The translations under genes were made by a program, and so were the position numbers. A stretch of 64,000 nt of DNA from the NCBI GenBank assembly GCA_947492475.1, contig CANLNM010000002.1, positions 62,001 through 126,000 of the forward strand, in the 5' to 3' direction. Numbering within the stretch: the stretch's first letter is position 1; every line of letters begins with the position of its first letter. The notes beneath the pieces are model-generated. The model was not told the DNA's origin, ran no database searches, and saw only the letters and a list, made by a program, of their open reading frames with translations. Of this stretch, positions 19,326 through 29,003 are shown piece by piece. Origin of the DNA: an uncultured Paracoccaceae bacterium. GTDB lineage: Bacteria; Pseudomonadota; Alphaproteobacteria; Rhodobacterales; Rhodobacteraceae.

Positions 19326-19701
19326 ATGCGGTCGTATCTATTTTTTTTTTGGTTTGGCGGTCGTTTTTGCCGCAATCCTGCGAACAATGTTTGCTGATCC
19401 GGACGTCACTATTGTTGTCCGGATTTACGAAGCGGAAACTGGCGCGAACATCACCCACAAAGTGCAAACTTTTGCGGGTTATATGCCTGAAACGGTCCGT
19501 GCTCGCGAAGCCAGTCTGGGGGCGCTGATCGGGTTACGTGCAATTGATGAAACGCCCAAAACCTATCGGATGAAACGCAGTAATACGTTCCATATTTATG
19601 TCATTGGTCAGTCGGATGAACCAATACATTACAGCTTGGTGCCCGGCCGAATGGGGTTGTCTCATACATTGGACATCACGTTGGACAGCTATACAGAATA
19701 G
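19326..19701 (+). CDS. Small secreted or anchored protein, frame broken at a T10 run
   Basis: An ATG at 19326 with a good AGAGAGG site starts a hydrophobic leader (MRSYLFFF), but a run of ten T (19341-19350) throws the frame to a stop after 23 codons. The long open frame from about 19354 (LAVVFAAILRTMFADPDVTIVVRIYEAETG onward, about 115 residues) has no good start of its own. Removing one T joins them into a signal-anchor protein of about 124 residues. It may be a real frameshift, a sequencing error in the homopolymer, transcriptional slippage or a phase-variable switch. Function unknown. Confidence 0.65.
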
Positions 19702-19728
19702 CAGTGGCATTTGCGGCTATGGGGCGTT

Positions 19729-20643
19729 CTATCCCGCCCCAAGCACATATTGTCCCAGCGCCAAACTTAGGGGCAAGGTCAGGAAACTGGCCAAGGTTTG
19801 CACGGTTATGATCGCGGCCATTAACGGTGCATCGCCCCCCATTTGGCGCGCCAAGGTGTAGCTGGCCACACCTGTGGGGAGGGCGGCAAAAATGATGGCG
19901 ACTTGGGCCGTTAGCGGATCTGCGCCAAGCATCAAAGCCGCTAAAATGACCGCAACCGGATTGATGATAAATTTACCCAGCATCGACAGGCCAATGGCCC
20001 GACGTGAGCCACCGATGCCGCGCAGCTTTAGGTTGGCACCGACACATAGCAGCATGATCGGCAGGGCCGCCTGGCCCAGAACGCGGGCGATTTCGTGCAA
20101 CACGGGCACCTCGTTCAACCCCAAAAGGTTAAACACCACCCCTGCGCCAATCGACAGGATCAACGGGTTTTTCACCAGCCCCATCAGAACCGCGCCATTG
20201 CCGCCGCCCAATTGCCGGGTCATCAACGTGACCACGGTGACATTGACCACAGGCACCAACAGGGCCGATCCCAAAACCGCAATTTGCAGGCCCGGCGTGC
20301 CAAATAATGCCTCGGCGATGGCCAGCGCCACAAAGGTGTTGAACCGCGCCGAACCCTGCAACAAGGACGACGCGACGGGTGCGTCAAATCTGCGGCCAAA
20401 CCACCAGCCACAGGCGATGGCCGCAAAGAAACCCGCATATAAAACAAGCCCATACTGCCCCAGATCCCCCGACAGATCGGCCGCTGAAATTTTGGCAAAA
20501 AACAGCGCGGGCATCAAAACCCAATAGACCAGCCGGTCATTGAGGTTCCAAAACTCGGTTGATGGGATGCCGCCGCGTCGCAATCCATAGCCCATCAGGA
20601 TCAGGCCAAAAACCGGGGCGATAGCAAGAAAGATCGTGATCAT
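19729..20643 (-). CDS. AEC family (auxin efflux carrier-like) transporter
   Basis: A 304-residue inner-membrane transporter with about ten helices in two halves. MITIFLAIAPVFGLILMGYGLRR starts it and the second half contains GVASYTLARQMGGDAPLMAAIITVQT, typical of the AEC/BASS fold. Bacterial members move carboxylates such as malate. It lies 30 bases downstream of arsJ on the same strand and may be read through from the arsenate operon, but its family gives no arsenic link. Confidence 0.88.
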   Translation of the reverse strand: MITIFLAIAPVFGLILMGYGLRRGGIPSTEFWNLNDRLVYWVLMPALFFAKISAADLSGDLGQYGLVLYAGFFAAIACGWWFGRRFDAPVASSLLQGSARFNTFVALAIAEALFGTPGLQIAVLGSALLVPVVNVTVVTLMTRQLGGGNGAVLMGLVKNPLILSIGAGVVFNLLGLNEVPVLHEIARVLGQAALPIMLLCVGANLKLRGIGGSRRAIGLSMLGKFIINPVAVILAALMLGADPLTAQVAIIFAALPTGVASYTLARQMGGDAPLMAAIITVQTLASFLTLPLSLALGQYVLGAG

Positions 20644-20673
20644 GACGGGCGCCTGTTTGGTGTTGCCACAGGC

Positions 20674-21951
20674 TTAGGTCACGGGGCGGTCCTGTGCAAT
20701 GGGGGCCGGGAGCTGTCGCAATTTTACGACCGATACCCAGCTGAGGCCCACCATCAACGCGGCGGTGCCCAAACACAGCGGCAGGCCGCCAAATTGATAG
20801 GTCAGCCCGGACAGCAACGTGCCCAACAACCGCCCAGACGCATTGGCCATGTAATAAAATCCCACATCCATCGTCACCCGGTCATCGCTGGTGAAGGCAA
20901 GGATCAGATAGGAATGCACGGATGAATTTATCGCAAAAACCGCGCCAAAAACCAGCAACCCGATGATCAGCAAAACGGTCAACCAAGTGGCCGGGCCCCC
21001 GGCGACCCAAACCGCCCCGGCCAAAACCAGAGGGATGAAAAACAACGCACCAACCCAGCGCTGGGCGTCGTGCAGGATTGCGTCGGTGGTTTTGTCCTTG
21101 GCGGCCAAAATCCGTGGCGCGCTGGCCTGCACCGCCCCATATAGGATCACCCACAAGGCCATGAATGTGCCGATGATGAAAAACGCGGTGCGATCTGCAT
21201 CCGGGGTGCCGTGGGACAAAACAGCGTGGAAATAAATCGGGATGCCCACCACAAACCACACATCGCGTGCGCCAAACAGAAACACCCGCGCAGCAGATAA
21301 CCAATTGACGCGGCTATTCTTTGAAATCACCTCTTTGAACTTGGCGCTCTTTTTGCCTTTGGGCAATCCACCCGGCATTTTGAATAGCAAAATCAACAGG
21401 ATCAGGCCAATTGCTGTGGCCATGCCCAGAATCGCTGGCACAAATCCAAACAGGCCCAGTGCGGCGGCACCGATCAAAAAGCCCAGCCCTTTGACGGCGT
21501 TTTTGGATCCGGTCAACACGGCAACCCAGCGAAACAATCCGCCGTTTTCAGACGGGGCCAGCAATTTGACCGCGCTTTTGGAACTCATCTTGGTCAGGTC
21601 TTTGGCCACACCGGACAGGCCTTGGATGGCCATGACAAAAATGACCGATGCCAGAACGGACCAGTCCGGGTTCAATTGGGACAGAGCCAAAAGCGCGAGG
21701 ACTTGGATGCCCAGCCCGGCATATAACGTGCTGGTCAGGCCAAACCGCGCCGCGATCCAGCCCGCGGACAGGTTGGTGGCAATGCCTGCGACCTCATAGA
21801 GGATGAACAGATAGGCCAGTTGGACCGGGGAAAACCCCAGCCCGTTGAAATGCAACAGCACCAACATACGCAAGGCGCCATCCGTCAACATGAACGCCCA
21901 ATAGGCAGCAGTGACAGCGATATAAGCCGAAAGGCCCGCAGGTTTGGTCAC
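20674..21951 (-). CDS. arsJ: ArsJ, organoarsenical (1-arseno-3-phosphoglycerate) efflux MFS transporter
   Basis: A 425-residue MFS protein with twelve hydrophobic segments. ArsJ exports 1-arseno-3-phosphoglycerate made by the neighbouring GAPDH from arsenate, so arsenate leaves the cell in organic form. The identification rests on overall sequence (AYLFILYEVAGIATNLSAGWIAARFG, LSGVAKDLTKMSSKSAVK) and on the diagnostic GAPDH-arsJ pairing. It follows the GAPDH gene on the same strand by 24 bases. Confidence 0.93.
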   Translation of the reverse strand: MTKPAGLSAYIAVTAAYWAFMLTDGALRMLVLLHFNGLGFSPVQLAYLFILYEVAGIATNLSAGWIAARFGLTSTLYAGLGIQVLALLALSQLNPDWSVLASVIFVMAIQGLSGVAKDLTKMSSKSAVKLLAPSENGGLFRWVAVLTGSKNAVKGLGFLIGAAALGLFGFVPAILGMATAIGLILLILLFKMPGGLPKGKKSAKFKEVISKNSRVNWLSAARVFLFGARDVWFVVGIPIYFHAVLSHGTPDADRTAFFIIGTFMALWVILYGAVQASAPRILAAKDKTTDAILHDAQRWVGALFFIPLVLAGAVWVAGGPATWLTVLLIIGLLVFGAVFAINSSVHSYLILAFTSDDRVTMDVGFYYMANASGRLLGTLLSGLTYQFGGLPLCLGTAALMVGLSWVSVVKLRQLPAPIAQDRPVT

Positions 21952-21975
21952 GTAAATGGTCCTTTTGTCAGTCCC

Positions 21976-22974
21976 TTACAGGGATTTGCCAACCATCAGG
22001 GCCACGTCAACCAACCGGTTGGCATAGCCCCATTCATTGTCATACCAGGCATAGATTTTGACCTGTGTGCCATTGACCACCATGGTGGATGGTGCATCGA
22101 CAATCGAAGACCGCGCATCATTGGTATAATCGGTGGACACAAGCGGGCGGGTTTCATAGCCCAGAATGCCGTTTAATTCACCATTGGCAGCGGTTTCAAA
22201 CAGGGCGTTCACCTCTTCTACGCTGGTGGCTCGGTTCACTTCGAACACACAATCGGTCAGCGATGCGTTCAGCAGCGGCACCCGCACGGCGTGGCCGTTT
22301 AATTTGCCAACCAGATCGGGATAGATCAGCGTGATCGCCGTGGCCGATCCGGTGGTGGTTGGGATCAGGGAATTGAGCGCAGACCGCGCACGGCGGTAAT
22401 CCTTGGCCGGGCGGTCAACAATGGTCTGGGTGTTGGTCACATCGTGGATGGTGGTCATGGATCCGTGTTTGATGCCCAGGCCTTCGTGGATGACTTTGAC
22501 GACCGGGGCCAAGCAATTGGTGGTGCAGCTCGCCGCGGTGACAACCCGGTGTTTGGCCGGATCATAGATATCGTCGTTTACACCGATTACGATATTGGCG
22601 GCGTCGTCTTCTTTGACTGGGGCGGATACCACGACCTTTTTCACGCCAGCCTCAAAATAGGGAGCCAGTTTGGCGTTGGTTTTGAACACGCCGGTACAGT
22701 CGATCACCACATCCACGCCATCCAATGGCAGATCGGTCAGGGACCGGGTCGACAGGGCCGGAATGGTGGTGCCATTGATGGTGATGCTGTCGTCTGTTGC
22801 GGAAAAATCAGCGTCCCAACGTCCGTGCACAGTGTCAAATTCCAGCAAATGCGCGTGCATATGTGGATCCCCCACCGCGTCATTCACAAAGGCGATCTTT
22901 GCGCCGGAGTCCAACAAAGGCTTGAGCGCCAGTTTACCCATCCGGCCAAGGCCGTTGATTGCATAAGTGGTCAT
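21976..22974 (-). CDS. ArsJ-associated glyceraldehyde-3-phosphate dehydrogenase
   Basis: A 332-residue GAPDH with NAD-binding [16 protein letters not shown], catalytic Cys150 (AASCTTNC) and the C-terminal ISWYDNE-like [10 protein letters not shown]. In ars operons this paralogue uses arsenate in place of phosphate to form 1-arseno-3-phosphoglycerate, the ArsJ substrate. The N-terminus IGRMG-type motif is changed to LGRMG, as in this arsenic-linked clade. It overlaps the arsRC stop by 4 bases, so it is translationally coupled. Confidence 0.93.
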   Translation of the reverse strand: MTTYAINGLGRMGKLALKPLLDSGAKIAFVNDAVGDPHMHAHLLEFDTVHGRWDADFSATDDSITINGTTIPALSTRSLTDLPLDGVDVVIDCTGVFKTNAKLAPYFEAGVKKVVVSAPVKEDDAANIVIGVNDDIYDPAKHRVVTAASCTTNCLAPVVKVIHEGLGIKHGSMTTIHDVTNTQTIVDRPAKDYRRARSALNSLIPTTTGSATAITLIYPDLVGKLNGHAVRVPLLNASLTDCVFEVNRATSVEEVNALFETAANGELNGILGYETRPLVSTDYTNDARSSIVDAPSTMVVNGTQVKIYAWYDNEWGYANRLVDVALMVGKSL

Positions 22975-23771
22975 GATATCGTCGATGTCCTTGCTATATC
23001 GTCCATATGGTTTTGAAGCGTCACGCGATCAAACGTGTCGAGTTTAAGGGATGTAAAGGCCTGTAGGCGCGTCCACATTGCCGTAAATGCCGATTGAAAT
23101 GACGTCGGCCCATTGCGCGACGGATCAGGCAGGCCCCAATGGGCGCAAATCGGATGATTGGGCCAGAGGTGATGATCGGCATTGGCGGCGCGATCACAAA
23201 TGGTGAACACAAAATCCATCTGAGGCGCATCCGGAGTGCGAAACTGAGAGAGGTCTTTGCTATACAAATTCGAGACGTCGATATTTTGACGTTCCAGTTC
23301 CGCAATCGCCCGGGGATTGGGCGCAGATTTGGCACAGGTTCCGGCCGAATAGACATTGAACCGGTCAGGTGCCAGATGGCGCAGGATCGCTTCGGCAATG
23401 ATCGACCGGGCTGCGTTTCCGGTGCAGATGAACAGCACGTTATAGGTGGCTTTGGCTGGGGTGGTGACCATGGGGGGGCACATATCCGGCCGACCGCGAC
23501 AGCAATCATCGAACAGATCGGTCACAACGGATCGGGCCGCCGATAAATCCAGATCGTATAGCAGTGATGTGCCCGCCCGACTTTGGCGGATCAGCCCGAC
23601 CTGCGAAAGGGTCGCCAAATAAACCGAGGCAGTGCTGGGTTTTAGGTCCAGCGCTGTCGCAATTTCACCTGCGGGCAGGGCATCAGGACACCGCCGCATC
23701 AACAGACGAAACACATCCATGCGTTTGGGGTGGCTCAGGGCAGACAGACGATCTAGTAGCAGTGATTCCAT
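22971..23771 (-). CDS. ArsR-ArsC fusion: arsenic-sensing repressor plus arsenate reductase-type domain
   Basis: A 266-residue two-domain protein. Residues 1-100 are an ArsR winged HTH ([28 protein letters not shown]) with a cysteine cluster Cys90, Cys91 and Cys98 suited to As(III) binding. Residues 110-266 form a low-molecular-weight phosphatase-like ArsC domain with the P-loop CX5R, Cys116-Arg122 ([10 protein letters not shown]), and a DPSRNG loop. It heads the leftward operon arsRC-GAPDH-arsJ. A palindrome covers its start codon. The start ATG lacks a visible ribosome-binding site. Confidence 0.92.
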   Translation of the reverse strand: MESLLLDRLSALSHPKRMDVFRLLMRRCPDALPAGEIATALDLKPSTASVYLATLSQVGLIRQSRAGTSLLYDLDLSAARSVVTDLFDDCCRGRPDMCPPMVTTPAKATYNVLFICTGNAARSIIAEAILRHLAPDRFNVYSAGTCAKSAPNPRAIAELERQNIDVSNLYSKDLSQFRTPDAPQMDFVFTICDRAANADHHLWPNHPICAHWGLPDPSRNGPTSFQSAFTAMWTRLQAFTSLKLDTFDRVTLQNHMDDIARTSTIS

Positions 23772-23794
23772 ATTTCATGAATATATGAAATATG
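23769..23794. promoter_or_regulatory. Perfect inverted repeat overlapping the arsRC start codon (ArsR operator candidate)
   Basis: CATATTTCAT and ATGAAATATG are exact 10-bp inverted arms separated by 6 AT-rich bases. The start codon of arsRC (complement of 23769-23771) lies inside the left arm. An ArsR dimer bound here would block both transcription initiation and the start region. Confidence 0.75.
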
Positions 23795-23827
23795 TAACAG
23801 CTCTATGACAGATGTGAGGAAAATAAC

Positions 23828-24478
23828 CTAAGCGCCAAATACCTGATCAAAGCATTTGCGCAAAGCCACATCGACATCATCCATCCCCACAGGCAGCCCC
23901 AGATCAACCAGCGATGTCACCCCATGTTCGGTGATCCCACAGGGGACAATCCCGTCGAAATGATCCAGCTGGGGTTCTACATTGATGGAAATGCCGTGAA
24001 AACTGACCCATTTGCGCAGCCGGATTCCGATGGCGGCAATTTTGTCTTCGGGTTTGGCCCCGGTGAGGGTCAGTGGTTTGTCGTCACGTACCACCCAAAC
24101 GCCGACACGCCCGTCGCGTTTTTCACCGGTGACGTTGAATTCGGCCAATGTGGCAATCACCCAATCCTCTAGCTGCTGCACAAAGGCGCGCACATCATGA
24201 CCGCGTTTGCCAACATCCAGCATCACATACGCCACCCGCTGACCCGGCCCGTGATAGGTATATTGCCCGCCCCGTTTGCTGTCATAAACGGGAAACCGGT
24301 CCGGATCGGTCAGATCACGCGGATTGGCCGATGTCCCGGCCGTATAAAGCGGGGGATGTTCCACCAGCCAGATCGCTTCTGAGGCGTCGCCGCGCGCGAT
24401 GGCATTGGCGCGGTCCTCCATAAAGTCGACGGCCGTGTCGTAATCGGTCAGCCCTTGGGATGTGATCCATTCAACCAT
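23828..24478 (-). CDS. lipB: Lipoyl(octanoyl) transferase
   Basis: Moves octanoyl from acyl carrier protein to the lipoyl domains of 2-oxoacid dehydrogenases and glycine cleavage H protein. Of 216 residues, the family motif [12 protein letters not shown] is at 69-80, the catalytic lysine is in [11 protein letters not shown] (Lys146) and the acyl cysteine in [14 protein letters not shown] (Cys180). Its start overlaps the end of the LytTR gene by 8 bases, so the two are co-transcribed. Confidence 0.96.
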   Translation of the reverse strand: MVEWITSQGLTDYDTAVDFMEDRANAIARGDASEAIWLVEHPPLYTAGTSANPRDLTDPDRFPVYDSKRGGQYTYHGPGQRVAYVMLDVGKRGHDVRAFVQQLEDWVIATLAEFNVTGEKRDGRVGVWVVRDDKPLTLTGAKPEDKIAAIGIRLRKWVSFHGISINVEPQLDHFDGIVPCGITEHGVTSLVDLGLPVGMDDVDVALRKCFDQVFGA

Positions 24479-25253
24479 GTTCTACCCCGGACAACAGCCC
24501 GGCCTCCTTTACGGCTGGCAGATAGGTGCGCGATACCGGAATGTCACGCCCATCACTGAGCCGCAAAACCGTTTTCCCATTTGTCTGCTGGGCATCGGTC
24601 ACTTGGTTCAGGGCGACCCAATGGGACCGATGCACCCGCAACCCTTTGGTTGGCGGCACTTCTTGGATGGCGTCGGTCAATCGGATCAACAGTAATTCGC
24701 CGCCTTTGTCTGTCACCACATCGACATAGTGATCCGTGGCTGACAGCGAAATCAGATCGCCGCGTTTGTCAGCGGGCAACCGGTCCAGCAGACGGGACGT
24801 GGCAGAAACGGGATCTGTCGTCAGTTTGGCGATGCGCAATTTGATCATGGCAAAGGTAAACGTGACACAAATCGCAACCGCCAGCACCTCTAGCCACAAC
24901 ATCACCATGGTTTTCATATCGGCCAGATCCAATCCAAAAACCAACCAATTGACCAAGGCGACCTCGGGCAAGACCAGCAACGCCGCTGCAACTGACCCGG
25001 CGGCTACGGAAACCCAATAGGGAAACTTCTTTTTGGCGCGAATGGGTTCGGCGGCAAAAATGCTGCCGATTGCGCCGGTAAAAAACGTCAATGTGACCAT
25101 GACCGGCCAATAGATCAGGCGTCCGAGCAGTGATAATTTGTCATGGGTTTCAAATGGCCCCGCGATCCCAAAGATGACCCCCGCAGACATCAGCGCGATC
25201 CAAATCGTCGGATTTTTGACCCAAGTGAGCACCTGTTGACGGGCAGTTTCCAT
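24471..25253 (-). CDS. Membrane-bound LytTR DNA-binding protein
   Basis: About 260 residues: four hydrophobic helices in the first 145 ([75 protein letters not shown]) and a C-terminal LytTR domain ([33 protein letters not shown]). It is likely a one-component, membrane-tethered regulator; target unknown. The ATG at 25253 and a TTG at 25268 are both possible starts and neither has a clear ribosome-binding site. Confidence 0.85.
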   Translation of the reverse strand: METARQQVLTWVKNPTIWIALMSAGVIFGIAGPFETHDKLSLLGRLIYWPVMVTLTFFTGAIGSIFAAEPIRAKKKFPYWVSVAAGSVAAALLVLPEVALVNWLVFGLDLADMKTMVMLWLEVLAVAICVTFTFAMIKLRIAKLTTDPVSATSRLLDRLPADKRGDLISLSATDHYVDVVTDKGGELLLIRLTDAIQEVPPTKGLRVHRSHWVALNQVTDAQQTNGKTVLRLSDGRDIPVSRTYLPAVKEAGLLSGVEHG

Positions 25254-25526
25254 CGGGGAAGGGGACAAGTGGCGCTCCTGTTGTTGGGCAGGAGCACCCC
25301 AAATTTGCGCTCACTTGCCGTTAGGGTCAATTTACCACCATCGTTAACGAATGCCAACGGGCGGCAGGCGCGCGCAGCATCAAAAAACCACCGCAAAGGT
25401 GCAAAATTTGCGTGACCTACATCAGATAGCCCCCTGCAATTGTCATGCCGGTGTTGCAAATGCAGGAATGCAATCATCAATCGGCATTGGTGGCATTTTT
25501 GCCCTTCACATCCGCCCTTGTCCCCG

Positions 25527-26132
25527 CTATTGACCCGCACACCAAGCTTTGACGGCGGTCGTGGCGGAATTGGTAGACGCGCAGCGTTGAGGTCGCTGTG
25601 AGGTAACACTCGTGGGGGTTCGAGTCCCCCCGACCGCACCAAAACAGACACCTTGGTCTGCAATCTTCTCTAAAGCTTTGAACGGTAAGGCTATTTGTGG
25701 GGTTCTAGGTCCCTTAAAACGGTCGTATTGGATGCGGTCTGCGAAGGCCAGTTTTAGCACTGTGCGACGCAGGGCTGTGTGACCTGATTCCCAGAGTTTC
25801 CGAGGATTTGAGAGGAATGTGAGGACCGGTTCTAGTTTTTCCTCGTAAGTTCCTCTCGGTTCGGCTTGATGTGTCAGCTGTTCGCCGAGGATGATCTTTT
25901 GTTTTTCCAACGCCCCGATCTTGGTCTCATAAGTGCCAATCACGGTGCCATTGGTTGATTCCATGATGCGCGACAGCAGCGTTTCGATTTGCTTGTCCAA
26001 AACACGAAGTTGGTCTTTTCCAGACTTGATGGCGTCTTGCGCTTGAGCACGGCGTTGGTTCCACGCGTGACGGAACATCGCCTTCGCTTCAGCGCGAAGC
26101 TTGCCGCTTCTTCTCCTTTCAACTAGTTTCAA
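25527..26132 (-). pseudogene. Serine recombinase, C-terminal remnant reading out through tRNA-Leu
   Basis: The minus-strand frame from about 26132 encodes a coiled-coil and C-terminal region typical of large serine recombinases (DQLRVLDKQIETLLSRIM, YETKIGALEKQKIILGEQL, FLSNPRKLWESGHTALRRTV). The catalytic N-terminal domain and zinc region are missing. The frame then runs antisense through tRNA-Leu (GGTRTPTS onward), the pattern left when an element recombines at the 3' end of a tRNA-Leu. Upstream of about 26132 the frame is a shadow of the methyltransferase remnant. Confidence 0.75.
25555..25641 (+). tRNA. tRNA-Leu (anticodon GAG)
   Basis: An 87-base class II tRNA. Acceptor GCGGTCG pairs with CGACCGC and the CCA end is encoded. 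The anticodon arm is CAGCG-TTGAGGT-CGCTG with anticodon GAG; a long variable arm and a T arm with GGTTCGAGTCC follow. It bounds the core chromosome: the decayed recombinase segment begins immediately at its 3' end. Confidence 0.97.
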
Positions 26133-26135
26133 CCC

Positions 26136-27446
26136 ATGACCGCCAAACGCCCGCTGGCCGTTAACACGCTGGCCCGGATTGCACGCGGCATGAAACGGTA
26201 TGTTCTGGATGCGGATGGTCCCTTTCTGGTGAACCTGACACAAGGTGGGCAGGTTGCCCCATCGATCACCCGGTTCAATTCTGGCGCGACAGGCCACGCG
26301 ATCACTGACCCAATGGCAACGGTTACAGCGAACAGCTTTATCAAACGCCCAGGTGGGGCCGCACCGATTGGATTGCTGGCACCGGCATTGGCAACCTATT
26401 ATGGCCACACTGGAAATCGGGGAAAGCGCAGCGCAAACGTATTAGAGCCGCTGCGCACCGTTACAACCGAAAATAGACACGCTGTAATCGCACCCAGCCT
26501 CATGAGCCTCAAAGGCACATCGCGCCGATCCAATTCAGCGATTGAACCTCACCCAACGATTTTAGCCGGCGGATTTCATTCTGCGCTGGTCGCACCGCAC
26601 GTCGCTACCATGCGCAACGCTCAGAAGCCGTTTAATCGCGCAGATGAACCTACTCACACAATTACAGCTGGGGGCGCAGGGTTGTATGTTGCAGCACCGG
26701 TCCTGACCTATGCCCAACAAGACGGATCAAACCGATCGGTCACAGACCCGCACCACACTATCTGCGCAAACAGCAAAGATCAGAATGCGGTGATCATTCC
26801 GGCATTGGTCCAGACAGGTTACGGCGAACGCAAGGGACAGGCCCCACGGGCATTAAATCCACACGCGCCTCTGGGAACGATTGTGGCTGGGGGTGTAAAA
26901 CACGCACCGGCTGCAGCCTTCCTTGCCCAGCACAACACAGCGCGAAAAGGCGTGATTGCGTCGTGGTTTGCCAAATACTACGGAACCGGCGACGGGGCCC
27001 TGACCGACGACCCCATGCACACGGTCACCGTGAAGGATCGATTTGGCCACATGCAGGCCGACATACAAGCACCGCCCTTCACCCCTGAAATGGAAAGCCG
27101 CGCCCGTGAAGTTGCAGACTTTCTGCGGGCCCATGACGCTTGGGACGGGGGCGAGTTCGTCACACTGGAAATCGACGGTGAAACCTATGTGATCGCGGAT
27201 ATCGGAATGCGGATGCTGACCCCGCGCGAATTGTTCAACGCCCAAGGCTTCCCATCTGACTATGTAATCGAAGGCGTCTGGAACCACGAAGCCGAAACCG
27301 ACAAATGGACATGGAACCCCTTCACCAAAGCAACGCAAGTCAGCTGCTGCGGCAACAGCGTCTGCCCCGACATGGGTGCAGCACTGGTCGGCGCAAACTG
27401 CGCGCACCTCAAAATCGATGAAGATCAGGAGGCCGCGCATGGTTGA
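26136..27446 (+). pseudogene. C5-cytosine DNA methyltransferase, N-terminally truncated (phage type)
   Basis: A 436-codon frame whose C-terminal part carries late C5-methyltransferase motifs: RMLTPRELFNAQGFPSDYVI and QVSCCGNSVCPDMGAALVGAN (motifs IX-X). The first 300 residues are the long target-recognition region with repeated P-H-x-T-I-x-AGG units. Motifs I (SAM binding), IV (PC) and VI (ENV) are absent, so it cannot methylate. The ATG is preceded by an in-frame stop at the scar. Its 3' end couples to the next gene through ATGGTTGA. Confidence 0.8.
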
Positions 27447-27665
27447 TCTGTTTGGCTACAAGAAACCCCGCCAAAAACGACGTGTGATGATGCATGTGTC
27501 TGACGCAGGGAATTTTCCCAATGGTGGCAAAGCAATCTGTTTTGAATGCAACATATGCGGATACGAAACCGGCTGGATCGCGGATGAACGCAGTATTTCA
27601 GAGAATAAAAGAGGGATGGCTTGCCCAGACTGCAATCTGGTTCAGGAGGCCGCGCATGGTTGATC
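27425..27665 (+). repeat. 24-bp direct repeat pair carrying a translation-coupling cassette
   Basis: The same 24 bases occur at 27425-27448 and 27642-27665. Each copy holds a strong AGGAGG site, the end of one frame (EAAHG, stop) and the ATG of the next in the form ATGGTTGA. The first starts the zinc-ribbon gene; the second starts a 24-codon frame (MVDRSQIVVG) that soon stops. Confidence 0.9.
27439..27663 (+). CDS. Small zinc-ribbon protein (phage-type)
   Basis: A 74-residue protein with two CxxC pairs (CFECNICGYE and ACPDCN), which suggests a zinc ribbon. It starts at the ATG in the coupling cassette (AGGAGG then 7 bases) and overlaps the truncated methyltransferase stop. It is of the type found in phage early regions. 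Function unknown. Confidence 0.7.
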   Translation: MVDLFGYKKPRQKRRVMMHVSDAGNFPNGGKAICFECNICGYETGWIADERSISENKRGMACPDCNLVQEAAHG

Positions 27666-27723
27666 GAAGTCAGATTGTAGTTGGGATCAGGTCTGCTCAA
27701 AATATGTGGAAGGGGATTGGTTT

Positions 27724-27921
27724 ATGGTGATCAAATTAAGCAAATCTCTTGAGAGACAGGCCGACAGGGCAAATGCTTTGATTGAATACTTCGAGCAAAA
27801 GGGCCGACATATTTGTGGTGTCAGGATCGACAACAACGTTGTTCATCTTGATTTCCGCGACAACGATGCTCCTAACTCGAAGCATCACGACTTGGCGGAT
27901 TTAGTGAGGATGGATGATTGA
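27724..27921 (+). CDS. Small protein upstream of the integrase
   Basis: A 65-residue protein (MVIKLSKSLERQADRANALIEYFEQKGRHICGVRIDNNVVHLDF) with a helical N-terminus and a strand-rich C-terminus. Its stop overlaps the TTG start of the integrase by 4 bases, so the two are coupled; a regulatory or excision role is possible but nothing in the sequence proves it. Not recognised. Confidence 0.65.
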   Translation: MVIKLSKSLERQADRANALIEYFEQKGRHICGVRIDNNVVHLDFRDNDAPNSKHHDLADLVRMDD

Positions 27922-28934
27922 AACGAGACCTTCCTGCATATGTTGTCCGCCTCAAGGGTGTTTTGTATTTCAAACGTAGAGGATGGAAAACTTATCGATT
28001 TCAGAACCAGATTTTGAATGACGGGTTTTGGGCCGAATATGCGCGGACACTGAACGGTGTAGAAATTAAGCCCACGGTGTTTCTGGTTCGCGATCTCATC
28101 GCCCGCTATTATGATTCCCCAAAGTTCAAGAATTTGGCTGACCGAAGCCGAAAGGACTACATCAAGTATCTGGATGTTTTTGGGAAAAACGCCGGAGCGG
28201 TTGGCGTTAGTTCAATTAAGCGGAAGAACATCATCGCTTGGCGTGATCAACTTGCGGTTAAACACACCCCACATTTTGCCAATTATTGGCTCCGTGTTGT
28301 GCGGCCATTATTTGAATTTGCAATTGATCTAGATGCTCTATCAAGCAACCCCGCCAAAGGGATACCTTCGCTTAAATACCAAAAGCGAGAGGCTAAACCT
28401 TGGCCTCTCGAATTGATCCAAAAAGCGCGGGAAGCCCGACCCTCCGGTGATCGGACCCGACTGCTGTTTGAGTTGCTGTATTGTACCGGTCAGAGGATTG
28501 GCGATGTCCTTGATGCGGAGTGGACTGACATTCAAGGTTCAAGAATATCAGTGCGGCAGAATAAGACCGGAACACCGTTGGTTCTGCCAATTACCGAAGA
28601 ACTGGCCAAATGCTTAAGGGAGGCGAAGCGTTACAACGAAGTCCCAACGATCCTGGCTAACTATCAAGGCAAGGGAAAGTGGTCGTATCGTGGCGCTCAT
28701 GACGCGGTAATGAAGCTGCGAAAGGAAATTGGAGCGCAAGATCATGCTATCCATGACATCCGGCACACCGTTGCGTCTGAGATCGTAGCTGCAGGTGGCG
28801 GGGATGAAGAGGGCATGGCGATCACTGGCCACAAAACGCTTAAGATGTTTGCTCACTACAGCAAGGCAACGAGGCAAATAACACGGGCTGAGAACGCTCA
28901 AAAACGGCGGGGACAGAACAAAAACAAAACGTGA
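27918..28934 (+). CDS. Tyrosine recombinase / phage-type integrase
   Basis: A 338-residue site-specific recombinase. The N-terminal core-binding domain (LADRSRKDYIKYLDVFGKNAG) is followed by a catalytic domain with Arg193 (CTGQRIGDVL), His279 and Arg282 (IHDIRHTVASE), His305 (ITGHKTLKMF) and nucleophile Tyr314 (AHYSK). All catalytic residues are present, so it may be active. The start is TTG, coupled to the previous gene. It ends 70 bases before a tRNA-Cys 3' fragment, its likely attachment site. Confidence 0.92.
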   Translation: MKRDLPAYVVRLKGVLYFKRRGWKTYRFQNQILNDGFWAEYARTLNGVEIKPTVFLVRDLIARYYDSPKFKNLADRSRKDYIKYLDVFGKNAGAVGVSSIKRKNIIAWRDQLAVKHTPHFANYWLRVVRPLFEFAIDLDALSSNPAKGIPSLKYQKREAKPWPLELIQKAREARPSGDRTRLLFELLYCTGQRIGDVLDAEWTDIQGSRISVRQNKTGTPLVLPITEELAKCLREAKRYNEVPTILANYQGKGKWSYRGAHDAVMKLRKEIGAQDHAIHDIRHTVASEIVAAGGGDEEGMAITGHKTLKMFAHYSKATRQITRAENAQKRRGQNKNKT

Positions 28935-29003
28935 ATGAGTAGGGAAATGGGTAGAGATCGAAAGCTCAAAACCTTCGAATGTAGCTAACCCATTGAAATT
29001 AAA

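Larger units (their letters stand above)
25642..29003. mobile_element. Decayed prophage-like segment between tRNA-Leu and the tRNA-Cys fragment
   Basis: This stretch holds two N-terminally truncated genes meeting at about 26132-26136, small coupled genes and an apparently intact tyrosine integrase. There are no structural phage genes, so it is a remnant. Confidence 0.7.
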
